DNA of 64,000 nucleotides from Bacillus sp. NP157 (GCA_018889975.1 CP076546.1:2976001-3040000); one strand, 5' to 3'; shown: positions 42,939-52,282, counted from the first letter of the stretch. The notes: generated by a model from the letters alone, not told the origin. Program-made: numbers and translations.

Positions 42939-44878
42939 GCGCGGGCCTCCTCGGCCACCGTGACCGGCAGCGTGAAATGGAAGGTCGCTCCCCCCTCAGG
43001 GCGATTGGTCGCCCACAGGCGCCCACCGTGAGATTCCACGGTGGAGCGGCAGATGGCAAGCCCCATGCCCATGCCGCCACCGCGGCTGGTGACGAAGGCA
43101 TCGAACAGGCTGGCGGCGATGTCGTCGGGGATGCCCGTGCCGGTGTCTTCCACCTCCACCAGCAGACCCTCGCCGGCGTCGGCCCTGGCCCGCACGGTGA
43201 GCTCGCGCCGGCCGGGCACGCTGCCCATGGCGCGGATCGCGTTGCCCATGAGGTTGATCACCACCTGCTGGAGCTGGACGCGATCGCCGCGCGGCAGCGG
43301 CGCGGCGCGATCGACCTCGACCGTGAGGCCCACCCGGTGGCGCACCAGCTCGCCATCGAGCAGCAGCGCACATTCGTCGACCAGCGCCCGCAGGTCGAAA
43401 CGGACGTGCTGGCGCGGCTCCTTGCTGGCGAGGCTGCGGACCCGGTGGACCACTTCGCTCGCACGCCGGGCGTCACGCACCACCCGTTCGATGCCATCGC
43501 AGGCCTCGCCCAGGTCGGGCTGGTCGCGGCGCAGCCAGCGCAGGGCCGCCTCGCCGTGGGTGACGATGGCGGCAAGCGGCTGGTTCACTTCGTGGGCGAT
43601 GGACGCGCTCATCTCGCCCAGCGCGGTAACCCGTGCCGCCTGCGCCAGTTCGGCCTGCACGGCCATCAGGGCGTGCTCCGCGCGCTTGCGGTCGGTGATG
43701 TCGACCACGCTGATCAAGACACGGTCGTAGCGCGAGGTGCCCAACGGCATGCTCAGGGCGAACAGGACGTTCAGGCGCTCGCCTTTCAGGTTGACCAGGT
43801 GGGTCTCGCCCTCGGCCGTGCCGGCGCCTTCGAAAACGCAGAGCAGGGTCTGGGCAAACGTGCGGTCGCTTCCCGGCAGGAAACGGTCCAGTGGCCCGAG
43901 CAGGTCATCGCGGCGCTGGGCGCCGAGCAGGCGTACCGTTGCGGCATTGACGTCGGTCACCATGGTCAGGGCACAGGCGTCGCGCACGAAGCCGGGGTTT
44001 GCTTGTAGGTAGGCGGAGAGGTCGACGACGCCCTGCCTGCGCAAAACGGCGATGCGCTCCATCACCAGGGTGTAGTCCTCTTCCCAGAACGAGAACCTGG
44101 CGCTCTCGAAAATCGCACGGTAGCGGCGCTCGCTCTCGGCCAGGGCGGCATCGGCGGCGCGCCGGGCGGTGATGTCGGTGCCTGCCTCGAGGATCTGCTG
44201 CGCACGCCCCGCCGCGTCGCGCAGCAACGCGCAGCGCGCTTCGACCAGCACGATGCGGCCATCGCGGTGTTGCTGGATCAGCTCGCCTTCCCAACGTCCT
44301 TCGGAAAACAGGTGGGCGTCCATGTCGATGCGGCTGCCGGCGAAGGCCGTGGCCAGCAGCTCGCTGGCCCGGCGGCCTATGGCCTGGCGCGCAGTCCAGC
44401 CGTACAGCACTTCCGCACCACTGTTCCATTCCACGATGACGTCATCGGTGTCGCGCACATAGATCGAATCGTGGGTGAGGTCGATCAGGCTGGCCTGGCG
44501 GCTGATGGTGGCCATGCGCTCGCGCGCGCGAAGCGACAGCACCCCGGTGACGCCGATCGCCGACAGGCTGACCCCGCAGCGCAGCATCGCCGCGTCCGCG
44601 CCGGTCCAGCCATGCCCGCGCACATACGAGGCCACGGTCAACAGGCTGCACCCGACCACCGCACCGACGATGGCCAGGCGACTGGAAGTGGCGGCCACCA
44701 GCAGGACCACGACGAGATAGACGACCGCCACGGCGCCCTGCAGGGGGGTAAAGGTATCGACGATGAAGACCGCCAGGGCGAGCATCGCCCCGGCCACCCA
44801 CTGCCATCCCGACCGCCCACGGCGAGGCCCCATGACGGACCTGGCAGGTGCGTGGATCGGTTCACCGGGATGGGGCAT
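42935..44878 (-). CDS. membrane PAS sensor histidine kinase (FixL-like output)
   Basis: A 647-residue sensor. Three or four N-terminal helices (about 25-110) are followed by a PAS domain (about 125-240, SIYVRDTDDVIVEWNSGAEVLYGWT) and a second PAS-like domain (about 245-380). The HisKA helix has the phosphorylated His in ASIAHEVNQPLAAI (about 418-431). The ATPase has NLMGNAIRAMG (N box), EDTGTGIPDD (G1) and GGGMGMGLAICRS (G2). No heme-binding His of FixL is evident in the PAS, so the signal is unknown. Its stop overlaps the regulator's start. Confidence 0.92.
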   Translation of the reverse strand: MPHPGEPIHAPARSVMGPRRGRSGWQWVAGAMLALAVFIVDTFTPLQGAVAVVYLVVVLLVAATSSRLAIVGAVVGCSLLTVASYVRGHGWTGADAAMLRCGVSLSAIGVTGVLSLRARERMATISRQASLIDLTHDSIYVRDTDDVIVEWNSGAEVLYGWTARQAIGRRASELLATAFAGSRIDMDAHLFSEGRWEGELIQQHRDGRIVLVEARCALLRDAAGRAQQILEAGTDITARRAADAALAESERRYRAIFESARFSFWEEDYTLVMERIAVLRRQGVVDLSAYLQANPGFVRDACALTMVTDVNAATVRLLGAQRRDDLLGPLDRFLPGSDRTFAQTLLCVFEGAGTAEGETHLVNLKGERLNVLFALSMPLGTSRYDRVLISVVDITDRKRAEHALMAVQAELAQAARVTALGEMSASIAHEVNQPLAAIVTHGEAALRWLRRDQPDLGEACDGIERVVRDARRASEVVHRVRSLASKEPRQHVRFDLRALVDECALLLDGELVRHRVGLTVEVDRAAPLPRGDRVQLQQVVINLMGNAIRAMGSVPGRRELTVRARADAGEGLLVEVEDTGTGIPDDIAASLFDAFVTSRGGGMGMGLAICRSTVESHGGRLWATNRPEGGATFHFTLPVTVAEEARA

Positions 44879-44969
44879 CAGTCACTCTTTCTTGGGCGGT
44901 CTTATACAGATTCGGCCAGAAGCGTGGCGAAACTCACCCTGGCAGTCTTGCACGCTGGTGATGGTTTTT

Positions 44970-44992
44970 GACCGTTACGGCACGACCGTTAC
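44970..44992. promoter_or_regulatory. direct repeat GACCGTTAC in the kinase/AraC promoter
   Basis: GACCGTTAC occurs at 44970-44978 and 44984-44992, 14 bases apart, in the 257-base gap between the kinase and the AraC gene. Direct repeats spaced like this are usual for AraC or FixJ-type binding sites. The gap shows no other clear signal and no small gene. Confidence 0.4.
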
Positions 44993-45135
44993 AAGAAAGG
45001 TGTCATCCGTCCAAATCATCCTTAGGTATGGGCCGCCACGGCCCTTCGTAGAATTCAGTCCACCCCCGGCTCGCGCATAGGCTGCAAGGGTGGGCGGCAG
45101 TGCCCATGCCTGTCCCTCCCCGTGGAGCCAAGACC

Positions 45136-45723
45136 ATGCGCTACGAATCGAATGCCTACGCCACGCCGGCCCCTGCGGCCGATGCCGTCCATGTGCTGGC
45201 GCCCTTCGCCGCGACCTCGGCCGACAACGAGCCGACGGTCGCCCGCCTGCTGGAACAGGCCTTGACCGCGGTGCAGACCGACCTTGCCACGACCCGCGCC
45301 TGCGTGGCCCGGGTCGCCGCCTTGCTCGAGCATGCCGATGCCCCCGTGATGGACGAGCCGCTCGCCCCGCGGCGCCGGGTCGGTGCCGGCCTCGCCCCGT
45401 GGCAGGCCCGCCGGGTGGCGGCCCATGTCGACGAGAACCTCGGCCTGCCGATCACCATCGACCACCTGTCGACCCTGGCCGGCCTGTCGAGCAGCTATTT
45501 CTGCCGGGCGTTCAAGGACACCTTCGGCGAGCCGCCGCACGCCTTCATCATGCGCAAGCGGGTCGAACGCGCCCAGCAGCTGATGCTGCAGACCCGTGAG
45601 CCGCTCAGCCAGATCGCGCTCGCCTGCGGCCTCTCCGACCAGGCCCACCTGTGCAATCTGTTCCGCCGCCTGGTCGGGCAGAGCCCGAGCCATTGGCGGC
45701 GGTCGCAGTGGCAGGAGGCGTGA
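45136..45723 (+). CDS. AraC family transcriptional regulator (short)
   Basis: A 195-residue regulator consisting of a low-complexity N-terminal half and an AraC DNA-binding domain (about 92-195). The first HTH is ITIDHLSTLAGLSSSYFCRAFKDTFG and the second is LSQIALACGLSDQAHLCNLFRRLVGQSPSHWRR. There is no cupin-type ligand domain; the N-terminal part is helical (VARLLEQALTAVQTDLATTR). GGAG is eight bases before the ATG at 45136. It converges with wrbA, their stops four bases apart. Ligand and targets unknown. Confidence 0.88.
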   Translation: MRYESNAYATPAPAADAVHVLAPFAATSADNEPTVARLLEQALTAVQTDLATTRACVARVAALLEHADAPVMDEPLAPRRRVGAGLAPWQARRVAAHVDENLGLPITIDHLSTLAGLSSSYFCRAFKDTFGEPPHAFIMRKRVERAQQLMLQTREPLSQIALACGLSDQAHLCNLFRRLVGQSPSHWRRSQWQEA

Positions 45724-45727
45724 AGCG

Positions 45728-46327
45728 CTAGCCGAACAGTTTCGTGGCTACTTCGGCCACGAGCTTGCCCTGGAAACGGGCGCCGGCCAGTTCGTTTTCC
45801 GTGGGTTGGCGCGAGCCGTCGCCGGCGGCGATGGTGGTGGCACCGTAGGGGCTGCCGCCGGAGATTTCCTTCAGGGTCATCTGGCCCTGGAAGCTGTAAG
45901 GCAGGCCGACCGGGATGAGGCCGAGGTGCATCAGGTTGGTGATGATGGAGAACAGCGTGGTTTCCTGTCCGCCGTGTTGGGTGGCCGTGGAGGCGAAGGC
46001 GGCGCCGACCTTGCCGTTGAGCGCACCGCGTGCCCACAACGGGCCGGTCTGGTCGAGGAAGTTGGCCATCTGGGAGCTCATGCGGCCAAAGCGGGTTCCG
46101 GTGCCGACGATGATCGCGTCGTAGGCTTCGAGCTCTTCCGGACGCGCAATCGGTGCCGCCTGTTCCAGCTTGAAATGAGACGCGCGTGCCGTGTCTTCCG
46201 GCACAAGCTCAGGGACACGCTTGATGTCTACGCTGGCACCTGCGTCGCGTGCGCCAGCGGCGACGGCTTCGGCCATCTTCTCGATGTGCCCGTAGGCCGA
46301 GTAATACAGCACAAGTACTTTCGCCAT
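45728..46327 (-). CDS. wrbA: NAD(P)H:quinone oxidoreductase, WrbA type
   Basis: A 199-residue flavodoxin-like FMN enzyme that reduces quinones by two electrons with NADH or NADPH. FMN phosphate loop [18 protein letters not shown] (8-25), [26 protein letters not shown] (about 69-94) and [15 protein letters not shown] (about 110-124) are family signatures. GGAG lies eight bases before the ATG. The frame is open for 360 more codons upstream but that part is the shadow of other genes. Confidence 0.95.
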   Translation of the reverse strand: MAKVLVLYYSAYGHIEKMAEAVAAGARDAGASVDIKRVPELVPEDTARASHFKLEQAAPIARPEELEAYDAIIVGTGTRFGRMSSQMANFLDQTGPLWARGALNGKVGAAFASTATQHGGQETTLFSIITNLMHLGLIPVGLPYSFQGQMTLKEISGGSPYGATTIAAGDGSRQPTENELAGARFQGKLVAEVATKLFG

Positions 46328-46435
46328 GGAATCGCTCCTCGCTGAAAGGATCAGGACAGGGAAATTAGGCAGTTTGCCGTGCAGGTCACGTGTGGATGCC
46401 AGCGCACTGGGATCCAACGCATCGAGGTTATGGGT

Positions 46436-46708
46436 ATGTCGTACGCGCCGATTGTCGATATCCGTTCCGCCGCTCCGACGCCACCGAGCAAGGCCCACGC
46501 ATGGCAGGTGCTGCGCGAGGCATCGCGCATCGAGCCGGACGAGGCCGCGCGCATCGCGTGGTATCGCGAGGAGCCGATCGCCCTGCTCGGCCGTTTCACC
46601 GCTGAAACACTGGTGGCGATGGGCCGCCACGCCGAAGTACTGGAGTTCCTTCGTGGCGTGCGGCTGGACCTGGGGCTGGAGCCCTCGCACGGGTTTGGGG
46701 CGTTCTAG
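46436..46708 (+). CDS. small hypothetical protein (90 aa)
   Basis: A 90-residue predicted cytoplasmic protein, charged and helical ([32 protein letters not shown]). No family recognised. The ATG at 46436 has GAGG eight bases upstream, which supports a true start. The gene lies divergent from wrbA in a 430-base gap that would otherwise be unexplained. Confidence 0.55.
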   Translation: MSYAPIVDIRSAAPTPPSKAHAWQVLREASRIEPDEAARIAWYREEPIALLGRFTAETLVAMGRHAEVLEFLRGVRLDLGLEPSHGFGAF

Positions 46709-46756
46709 CCGGTAACGCGATAACCTGCGGGCATCGACCTGCCTGGCCGCTCCCCC

Positions 46757-47671
46757 GTGACCATCGAAGAAGCCCTGTTCGCCGAGCGCGACGAACGCCT
46801 TAGCGCCGAGCGCGCCTACGAGCTGTACTGGGCCGAGTTGCTCGGCGATGCACCGCGGTTCACCTGCGTTGGCGAGGGCTGCCACGCTCCGATCACCTGC
46901 GCGTGCCTGCGCAAGCCCGAACAGAACCTGCTGATCCGACCCTATTTCCGCTCGCATCGGCGGGAAGACCACGCTGCCACGTGCGAGGTGGTGAACGGCC
47001 GCGGGGAGGCGAAGCCGAAAGAAACCGCCGACGTGTTCGACGCGGAGCGCCCGGCCAACCACTTTCGCCGCGAGCCTCGCGCCGATACCACGGTCGCGGC
47101 GCGTCCGCGCGCACCGGCGGCGCAAGGCGCTGGTGCGACCGCGCCGGCACCGCGCGCGAGCCACTACTACCGCCTCTCGTCGCTGGTGCAAAAATTCCTC
47201 GAGCACCGTCGCGACCACGACCTTGCCGAAGCCGCGGTCACCATCGGCGGCGAGACGACCACTTATGAAGCGCTGTTCCGCAATGTCTATCGGCAGAAGG
47301 TCGCCGACCACCTGCAGACGCGCGCGGTCTGGTGGGGCACGGCGTCGCTGCGCGCCACGAAGGAAGGTGGCTATTACCTGCGTTTCACCCGCCCCTTTCG
47401 GCATGGCGACGAGTTGCTGAAGCCGACGATCACGCTCACGGCGAAGGACATCGACGCCTATCCGGTACGCAAGCTGCTACGCGCGCGGCTGGACAAGCTG
47501 ATCGCCGAGCACGATGGCTATTGCGTGCTGTTCGTCTGGGCCCGGCCATGGATGCCCAGGGATTCGGACAAGCCCTTCGTACGCTTCTACGTCGATAATC
47601 CCGACCATCTCGACGTGCGCGGCCCGGAGATCCTGGAAGAGCTGAAGAACACTTCGCGGGTCGCGTCCTGA
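46757..47671 (+). CDS. hypothetical protein with CoiA-like cysteine N-terminus
   Basis: A 304-residue protein of unknown function. The N-terminal part (about 35-80) reads [19 protein letters not shown]...[15 protein letters not shown], a zinc-finger-like arrangement of Cys and His that resembles the CoiA N-terminal domain by pattern only. An Ala/Pro-rich linker (about 108-134) is followed by a globular domain with [20 protein letters not shown] and [28 protein letters not shown]. It starts with GTG. Possibly nucleic-acid-binding; not more can be said. Confidence 0.65.
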   Translation: MTIEEALFAERDERLSAERAYELYWAELLGDAPRFTCVGEGCHAPITCACLRKPEQNLLIRPYFRSHRREDHAATCEVVNGRGEAKPKETADVFDAERPANHFRREPRADTTVAARPRAPAAQGAGATAPAPRASHYYRLSSLVQKFLEHRRDHDLAEAAVTIGGETTTYEALFRNVYRQKVADHLQTRAVWWGTASLRATKEGGYYLRFTRPFRHGDELLKPTITLTAKDIDAYPVRKLLRARLDKLIAEHDGYCVLFVWARPWMPRDSDKPFVRFYVDNPDHLDVRGPEILEELKNTSRVAS

Positions 47672-47708
47672 CCGGCCTACACCCGTGGCACACACCTGCT
47701 GACCGACC

Positions 47709-47897
47709 ATGGACCCCATGCCCCGCAAGCCCCGCCGCTTCCGCCTGCCCTTCGTCCGCCATCCGCGCGATGCCTCGCACGACTACAACGACGCCAGCTA
47801 CGACGGCGGCGTGTCGGGCGGTGCTTATACCCGGCACATCGTGATCGGCGTCATCGTCGTGGTCACGCTGGTCGCTGTCCTGCGCTGGGCGCTCTGA
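47709..47897 (+). CDS. small single-span membrane protein (62 aa), uncertain
   Basis: A 62-residue frame: basic N-terminus (PRKPRRFRLPF), a Gly/Asp/Tyr-rich middle and one membrane helix at the end (HIVIGVIVVVTLVAVLRWAL). The pattern is that of a small tail-anchored protein, but no ribosome site precedes the ATG. Its last 35 bases overlap the end of the convergent GH13 gene. Confidence 0.4.
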   Translation: MDPMPRKPRRFRLPFVRHPRDASHDYNDASYDGGVSGGAYTRHIVIGVIVVVTLVAVLRWAL

Positions 47898-49458
47898 CGA
47901 TCCGCGCTTCGTTGGCGCGCAACCCGGGGCCGCCCTCGTCGCCATGCGTCGAGAGGACCAGCGTGCCATCCAGGGCCACAGGCGACGGCGCGTCCTGCGC
48001 CGTGAAGTTCAGCGCCACGACGAACCGTTCGCCATCGCCTTCGTTTTCGCGCGCATAGACCAGCACGGCGTCGTTGCAGCCCAGCACCGTGATCGCGCCC
48101 TGGTTCAGCGCGTCGTGTTCGCGACGCAGGCGCAGCAGCTGGCGATACAGGGCGAGCAGCGAAGCGGGATCGTCGTCTTCGCTCGCCACGTTGATGGTCG
48201 CGACGTCGGCGCCCAGCGGTAACCACGGCACGCCTCGCGTGAAACCCGCGCCTTCGCGTGCGAACCAGCGCATTGGCGTGCGCTGTGGATCACGCCCCAG
48301 CCCCTTGCCGGGCTCGTTGTGTTCGAACGGGTCGCGCACCGCCGCGGGCGGGATCGTCGCGTCGTGCATACCGATTTCGTCGCCGTAGTACAGCGTGGGC
48401 GTACCGCGGAGCGTCAGCAGGAGCACGGCGGCAAGGCGTGCCTGGGCGTCGCCCACGCGCGAGGCGATGCGTGGCTTGTCGTGGTTGCCGAGTACCCAGT
48501 TCGGCCAGCCGCCCTTCGGCAGCGCGGCCTCGTAACGTTCGACCAGGCCGCCGATGAAGCGCGCATCCCACGGCGCGCCGATCAACAGGAAATTGAACGG
48601 AAGGTTCGCGCCCTCCAGGTCCTTGCCGTAGTACGCCACGATGCGTTCCAGCGGAAGATACAGCTCGCCGATCAGCACGCGATCGGGGAATTCATCGACC
48701 ACCGCGCGCATCGCCGCCACGATGCCCTGCACTTCGGGAAGATCGGCGGTGTAAAGCGGCAGGAAGCGGTTCGCATCGGCGTCGATGCCTGCGCGAAACG
48801 CCGGATCCAGCGGGTTGTCGCGGAACGCCGCATCTTTCATCAGGTGATAGAGCACGTCTACGCGGAATCCGTCGACGCCTCGCCGTAGCCAGAAACGCAT
48901 GGCGTCGTACATCGCCTCGCGCAGCACCGGATTACGCCAGTTGAGGTCCGGCTGCTTGTCTAGGAACAGGTGCAGGTAGTACTGGCCGGTGGGCTCGTCG
49001 AAGGCCCACGCACTGCCGCCGAAATTCGACAGCCAGTTGTTCGGCACGCCACCGCCAGGCGCGGGATCCCGCCAGATGTACCAGTCACGGAACGCGCTGT
49101 CGCGCGAACGCCGGCTCTCGCGGAACCAGGGATGTTCGTCCGAGCTGTGGTTCGGCACGAAGTCGAGGATGACCTTCAGGCCTAGCGCATGCGCGTCGGC
49201 GAGCAGTCCATCCATTGATTCGATGTCGCCGAACAGTGGATCGACACCACGGTAGTCACTCACGTCATAACCGAAATCCGCCATCGGCGACGGGTAGATC
49301 GGCGAGATCCAAAGCGCATCCACCCCCAGGCCCGCGAGGTACGGCAACTTCCCGCGGATACCTTCCAGGTCCCCGATGCCATCGCCATTGGCATCGGCAA
49401 ACGACCGCGGATAGATCTGGTAGATGACGCCGTTGCGCCACCAGGTGCGTTGAGGCAT
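47863..49458 (-). CDS. GH13 alpha-glucosidase / oligo-1,6-glucosidase-like enzyme
   Basis: A 531-residue GH13 enzyme without signal peptide, so cytoplasmic. Conserved regions in order: DFVPNHSSDEHPWF (about 100-113), GFRVDVLYH with the nucleophile Asp (about 194-202), LIGELYLP with the acid Glu (near 256) and GNHDKPR with the third Asp (near 317). The QRTWWRNGVIYQIYPRSFADANGDGIGD opening is typical of alpha-1,4/1,6-glucosidases acting on short oligosaccharides. The C-terminal beta-domain is complete. Start at 49458 is close to an AGG eight bases upstream. Divergent from a second GH13 gene. Confidence 0.9.
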   Translation of the reverse strand: MPQRTWWRNGVIYQIYPRSFADANGDGIGDLEGIRGKLPYLAGLGVDALWISPIYPSPMADFGYDVSDYRGVDPLFGDIESMDGLLADAHALGLKVILDFVPNHSSDEHPWFRESRRSRDSAFRDWYIWRDPAPGGGVPNNWLSNFGGSAWAFDEPTGQYYLHLFLDKQPDLNWRNPVLREAMYDAMRFWLRRGVDGFRVDVLYHLMKDAAFRDNPLDPAFRAGIDADANRFLPLYTADLPEVQGIVAAMRAVVDEFPDRVLIGELYLPLERIVAYYGKDLEGANLPFNFLLIGAPWDARFIGGLVERYEAALPKGGWPNWVLGNHDKPRIASRVGDAQARLAAVLLLTLRGTPTLYYGDEIGMHDATIPPAAVRDPFEHNEPGKGLGRDPQRTPMRWFAREGAGFTRGVPWLPLGADVATINVASEDDDPASLLALYRQLLRLRREHDALNQGAITVLGCNDAVLVYARENEGDGERFVVALNFTAQDAPSPVALDGTLVLSTHGDEGGPGLRANEARIVRAPSAGQRPA

Positions 49459-49473
49459 GGCAGGACCTTTCGT

Positions 49474-49517
49474 GGGAGGCGGGAGGCGGGAGGTGGGAGG
49501 TGGGAGGTGGGGGCGGG
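49474..49517 (-). repeat. heptamer array in the leader of the first GH13 gene
   Basis: Five tandem GGGAGG(C/T) heptamers (49474-49508) followed by GGGGGCGGG, 15 bases before the start codon at 49458. Read in the gene's own direction the unit is (A/G)CCTCCC. The plus strand has six G-tracts with four-base loops, a canonical quadruplex pattern. Confidence 0.9.
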
Positions 49518-49652
49518 ATGCATGACGGTGGCGTGGCGCGCCGGCGCACGATTGCAGCGAGAAGTAAGCGATGCCCGGTGAAGCGGACGCATACCGCAGC
49601 TTCACCGGGGCCATCGCAAGCTCCGCGCAAACGAAACTGCCCCAGGCCGCCA

Positions 49653-49687
49653 CCCACCTCCCACCTCCCATCTCCCAGCCCCCTCCC
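49653..49687 (+). repeat. heptamer array abutting the second GH13 start
   Basis: Five heptamers CCCACCT, CCCACCT, CCCATCT, CCCAGCC, CCCTCCC end two bases before the ATG at 49689. In the mRNA the units contain ACCUCC, identical to the anti-Shine-Dalgarno core of 16S rRNA, and no Shine-Dalgarno itself. The array is the same type, in the same direction relative to its gene, as the one before the divergent gene. Confidence 0.88.
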
Positions 49688-49688
49688 A

Positions 49689-51344
49689 ATGATCAACGAC
49701 CTCTGGTACAAGAACGCCGTCATCTACTGTCTGTCGGTCGCGACTTTCCAGGATTCCAACGGCGATGGCGTCGGGGACTTCCAGGGGTTGGGGCGAAGGC
49801 TGGATTACCTGCATGGGCTGGGGGTGACGGCGGTATGGCTGATGCCGTTCCAGACCTCGCCGGGTCGGGATGGGGGCTACGACATCGCCGATTACTACAA
49901 CGTCGATCCGCGCTTCGGCACGCTGGGTGACTTCGTCGAATTTACCCACGCTGCACAGCAACGCGGGATGCGGGTGTTGATCGACCTGGTGGTGAACCAC
50001 ACCTCGGACCAGCACCCCTGGTTCCGCGAGGCCTGCAGTGACCCAACGTCGCGCTATCGCGACTGGTACGTATGGTCGAAGACGAAGCCGGCAAACGCCG
50101 ACGAAGGCATGGTCTTCCCGGGCGTGCAGAAGAGCACCTGGACGTACGAGAAGCGCGCGAAGGCGTGGTACTTCCATCGCTTCTTCGACTTCCAGCCGGA
50201 CCTGGATACCTCGAACCCGTATGTGCAGGCCGAGATCCTGAAGATCATGGGCTTCTGGACGCAGTTGGGTGTCTCCGGCTTTCGCATGGACGCGGTGCCG
50301 TTCGTCATCGCGACCAAGGGCGCGGACGTACGCCGGCCGAAGGAACAGTTCGACATGCTGCGCTCGTTCCGCGAGTTGCTGCAGTGGCGCAAGGGCGACG
50401 CGATCATCCTCGCCGAGGCCAACGTGTTGCCGAAGGATGACCTGGCCTACTTCGGCGACGACGGCGATCGCCTGCAGATGATGTTCAACTTCCAGGTGAA
50501 CCAAAATCTGTTCTACGCGCTGGCCTCCGGCGATGTCCGTCCGCTGGCGGGTGCCCTGGAGAAGACACGGCCGCGACCTGCGACGGGACAGTGGGCGCTG
50601 TTCCTGCGCAACCACGACGAGCTCGACCTCGGGCGGCTGACGGCGCGCCAGCGCGAACGCGTGTTTGCCGAATTCGGGCCGGACAAGGACATGCAGTTGT
50701 ACGACCGGGGCATTCGCCGGCGCCTGGCGCCGATGCTGCGCAACGATCGTCGCCGGCTGGAGCTGGCGTACAGCCTCATGCTGACCCTGCCCGGCACGCC
50801 GGTGCTGCGCTACGGCGACGAGATCGGCATGGGCGATGACCTCGCCCTGCCCGAGCGCGAGTGCGCGCGCACGCCGATGCAGTGGTCCGCCGAGCCGTTC
50901 GCCGGCTTCACCGATGCGAAGCGGCCCGTCGCACCGATCATCAGCGACGGGCCGTTCGGCTATCCGCATGTCAACGTGGCGGCCCAGCGACGTGACCCGG
51001 GGTCACTGATGAACTGGATGGAACGGGTCATCCGCGCGCGCAAGGAGATCCTCGAAGTGTCATGGGGCGACTTCGAGGTATTGCCGCTGGATGACAACGC
51101 GGTGCTGATGATGCGCTACACATGGCGCGGCAACGCCGTGGTGTTCCTGCACAACCTGGCCGATGCGCCGGTGGAGGTGGCCTTCCGGCTGCCAGCAGCG
51201 CTGACCAACGTGCTTTCCGGCGACCACAGCGAGCCAGGCAAGGACGGCGTGCACCGGATCATGCTCGAGCCTTACGGCTATCGATGGTTCCGCGAGGGCG
51301 GCCTTGGCTACATCCTGCAGCGCAAGGAAGTCGACGGCGTCTGA
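49689..51344 (+). CDS. GH13 alpha-amylase family protein, trehalose-synthase-like
   Basis: A 551-residue cytoplasmic GH13 enzyme. DLWYKNAVIYCLSVATFQDSNGDGVGDFQGL is the usual opening of trehalose synthase and related isomerases. Conserved regions: DLVVNHTSDQHPWFREA (about 98-114), GFRMDAVPF (nucleophile Asp, near 197-205), ILAEANVLP (acid Glu), LRNHDELDL (third Asp, near 308). The maltokinase domain of TreS fusions is absent. The start must be 49689, as the domain begins three residues later; it has no ribosome site. Likely acts with the divergent alpha-glucosidase on maltose/trehalose-type sugars. Confidence 0.88.
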   Translation: MINDLWYKNAVIYCLSVATFQDSNGDGVGDFQGLGRRLDYLHGLGVTAVWLMPFQTSPGRDGGYDIADYYNVDPRFGTLGDFVEFTHAAQQRGMRVLIDLVVNHTSDQHPWFREACSDPTSRYRDWYVWSKTKPANADEGMVFPGVQKSTWTYEKRAKAWYFHRFFDFQPDLDTSNPYVQAEILKIMGFWTQLGVSGFRMDAVPFVIATKGADVRRPKEQFDMLRSFRELLQWRKGDAIILAEANVLPKDDLAYFGDDGDRLQMMFNFQVNQNLFYALASGDVRPLAGALEKTRPRPATGQWALFLRNHDELDLGRLTARQRERVFAEFGPDKDMQLYDRGIRRRLAPMLRNDRRRLELAYSLMLTLPGTPVLRYGDEIGMGDDLALPERECARTPMQWSAEPFAGFTDAKRPVAPIISDGPFGYPHVNVAAQRRDPGSLMNWMERVIRARKEILEVSWGDFEVLPLDDNAVLMMRYTWRGNAVVFLHNLADAPVEVAFRLPAALTNVLSGDHSEPGKDGVHRIMLEPYGYRWFREGGLGYILQRKEVDGV

Positions 51345-51382
51345 CCCCTCCCTGCAAGGGATTGCAGATTCCACGCCGCGCA

Positions 51383-51399
51383 TACCCCTTTTGGGGGTA
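51383..51399 (+). other. two small hairpins between the GH13 and AraC genes
   Basis: TACCCC-TTTTG-GGGGTA at 51383-51399, preceded by CTGCAA-GGGA-TTGCAG at 51352-51367. Both are perfect 6 bp stems. Neither has a T tract, so they could be leader structures or operators of the AraC gene. Confidence 0.35.
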
Positions 51400-51458
51400 G
51401 GCATCGATCCTTGCGTGCGCAATGCTTCGATCCTATTACGATACCGTGGGGATCGGCC

Positions 51459-52208
51459 ATGTACCGCGCCGAGATCACCTGTCCCGTCAGCTTTCCACGC
51501 ACGCCGACGCTGGTCATCGACCTCGCGCTGCGTTCTGCCGCCCTCGACCGGCCCGCGGAAGGGACCCACATCCAGGCCCTGCGAGACCGCTCCGCGCTGA
51601 CCGAGATCGTGCTGGGCGCCGATGCCGGTGCGGACGACGACCTGCTGCTGGTCTATCGCACGGGTAACCGCTGCGACCAGGGCGCCAACGCTATCCTGTT
51701 CCGCCGTCATCCGGTCGGAGCCGAAGCGGTGCACGCCCCCGCCGTGCGCAGCCTCGCCGAGGTGCTGTTCGACACGCTGCGCTCCGAGTCGCCCAACGCC
51801 GCCTTGCTTGCCCACGTCGCCATGGCGCTGCGCTCGGTGGTTCCCGCGCCGTCGCGCGATGACGGTGCGACCGTGCGCGGTGGACTGGCGCACTGGCAGG
51901 AGCGCCGCGCGCTGGCCTTCATGGAGCAGCGCCTGGACCAGTCGTTTCCCGTTTCGGATGTCGCCGACGCATGCGGCCTGTCGGTCAATCATTTCTCGCG
52001 CGCCTTCCGGCGCACCCTCGGCAAGCCACCGCATCGATGGCTGCTTGACCGGCGCATCGAGCGTGCCCGCGAACTGCTTCGCACCACGCCGCTCGCCCTT
52101 GCCGACATCGCCCTTGCCTGCGGCTTTGCCGAGCAGAGCCACTTCACCCGCGTGTTCACCCGGCTGGTCGGCATGCCGCCGGGTGCATGGCGTCGATCGG
52201 CGGAATAA
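51459..52208 (+). CDS. AraC family transcriptional regulator
   Basis: A 249-residue regulator with a cupin-like N-terminal domain (about 1-130, VRSLAEVLFDTLRSE at its end) and an AraC DNA-binding domain (about 148-249). HTH 1 is FPVSDVADACGLSVNHFSRAFRRTLG; HTH 2 is LALADIALACGFAEQSHFTRVFTRLVGMPPGAWRR. The start at 51459 (MYRAEITCP) follows GGGGATCGGCC; the frame runs back to 51411. Possibly controls the GH13 genes upstream, by position only. Confidence 0.88.
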   Translation: MYRAEITCPVSFPRTPTLVIDLALRSAALDRPAEGTHIQALRDRSALTEIVLGADAGADDDLLLVYRTGNRCDQGANAILFRRHPVGAEAVHAPAVRSLAEVLFDTLRSESPNAALLAHVAMALRSVVPAPSRDDGATVRGGLAHWQERRALAFMEQRLDQSFPVSDVADACGLSVNHFSRAFRRTLGKPPHRWLLDRRIERARELLRTTPLALADIALACGFAEQSHFTRVFTRLVGMPPGAWRRSAE

Positions 52209-52282
52209 ACAGCACCAAGGCTCGCGAGGATCCACCAAGGACACGCGTTTTAATCAATTACGTTCGGCCGCAGGTTGCGTAT

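Noticed and set aside
44970-45135. small gene in the gap between kinase and AraC regulator
   Set aside because: No frame with a ribosome site and plausible composition; only a direct repeat stands out.
46326-46715. 129-codon frame on the plus strand starting inside wrbA
   Set aside because: Overlaps the wrbA start and promoter; the 90-codon frame at 46436 in another phase has a proper ribosome site.
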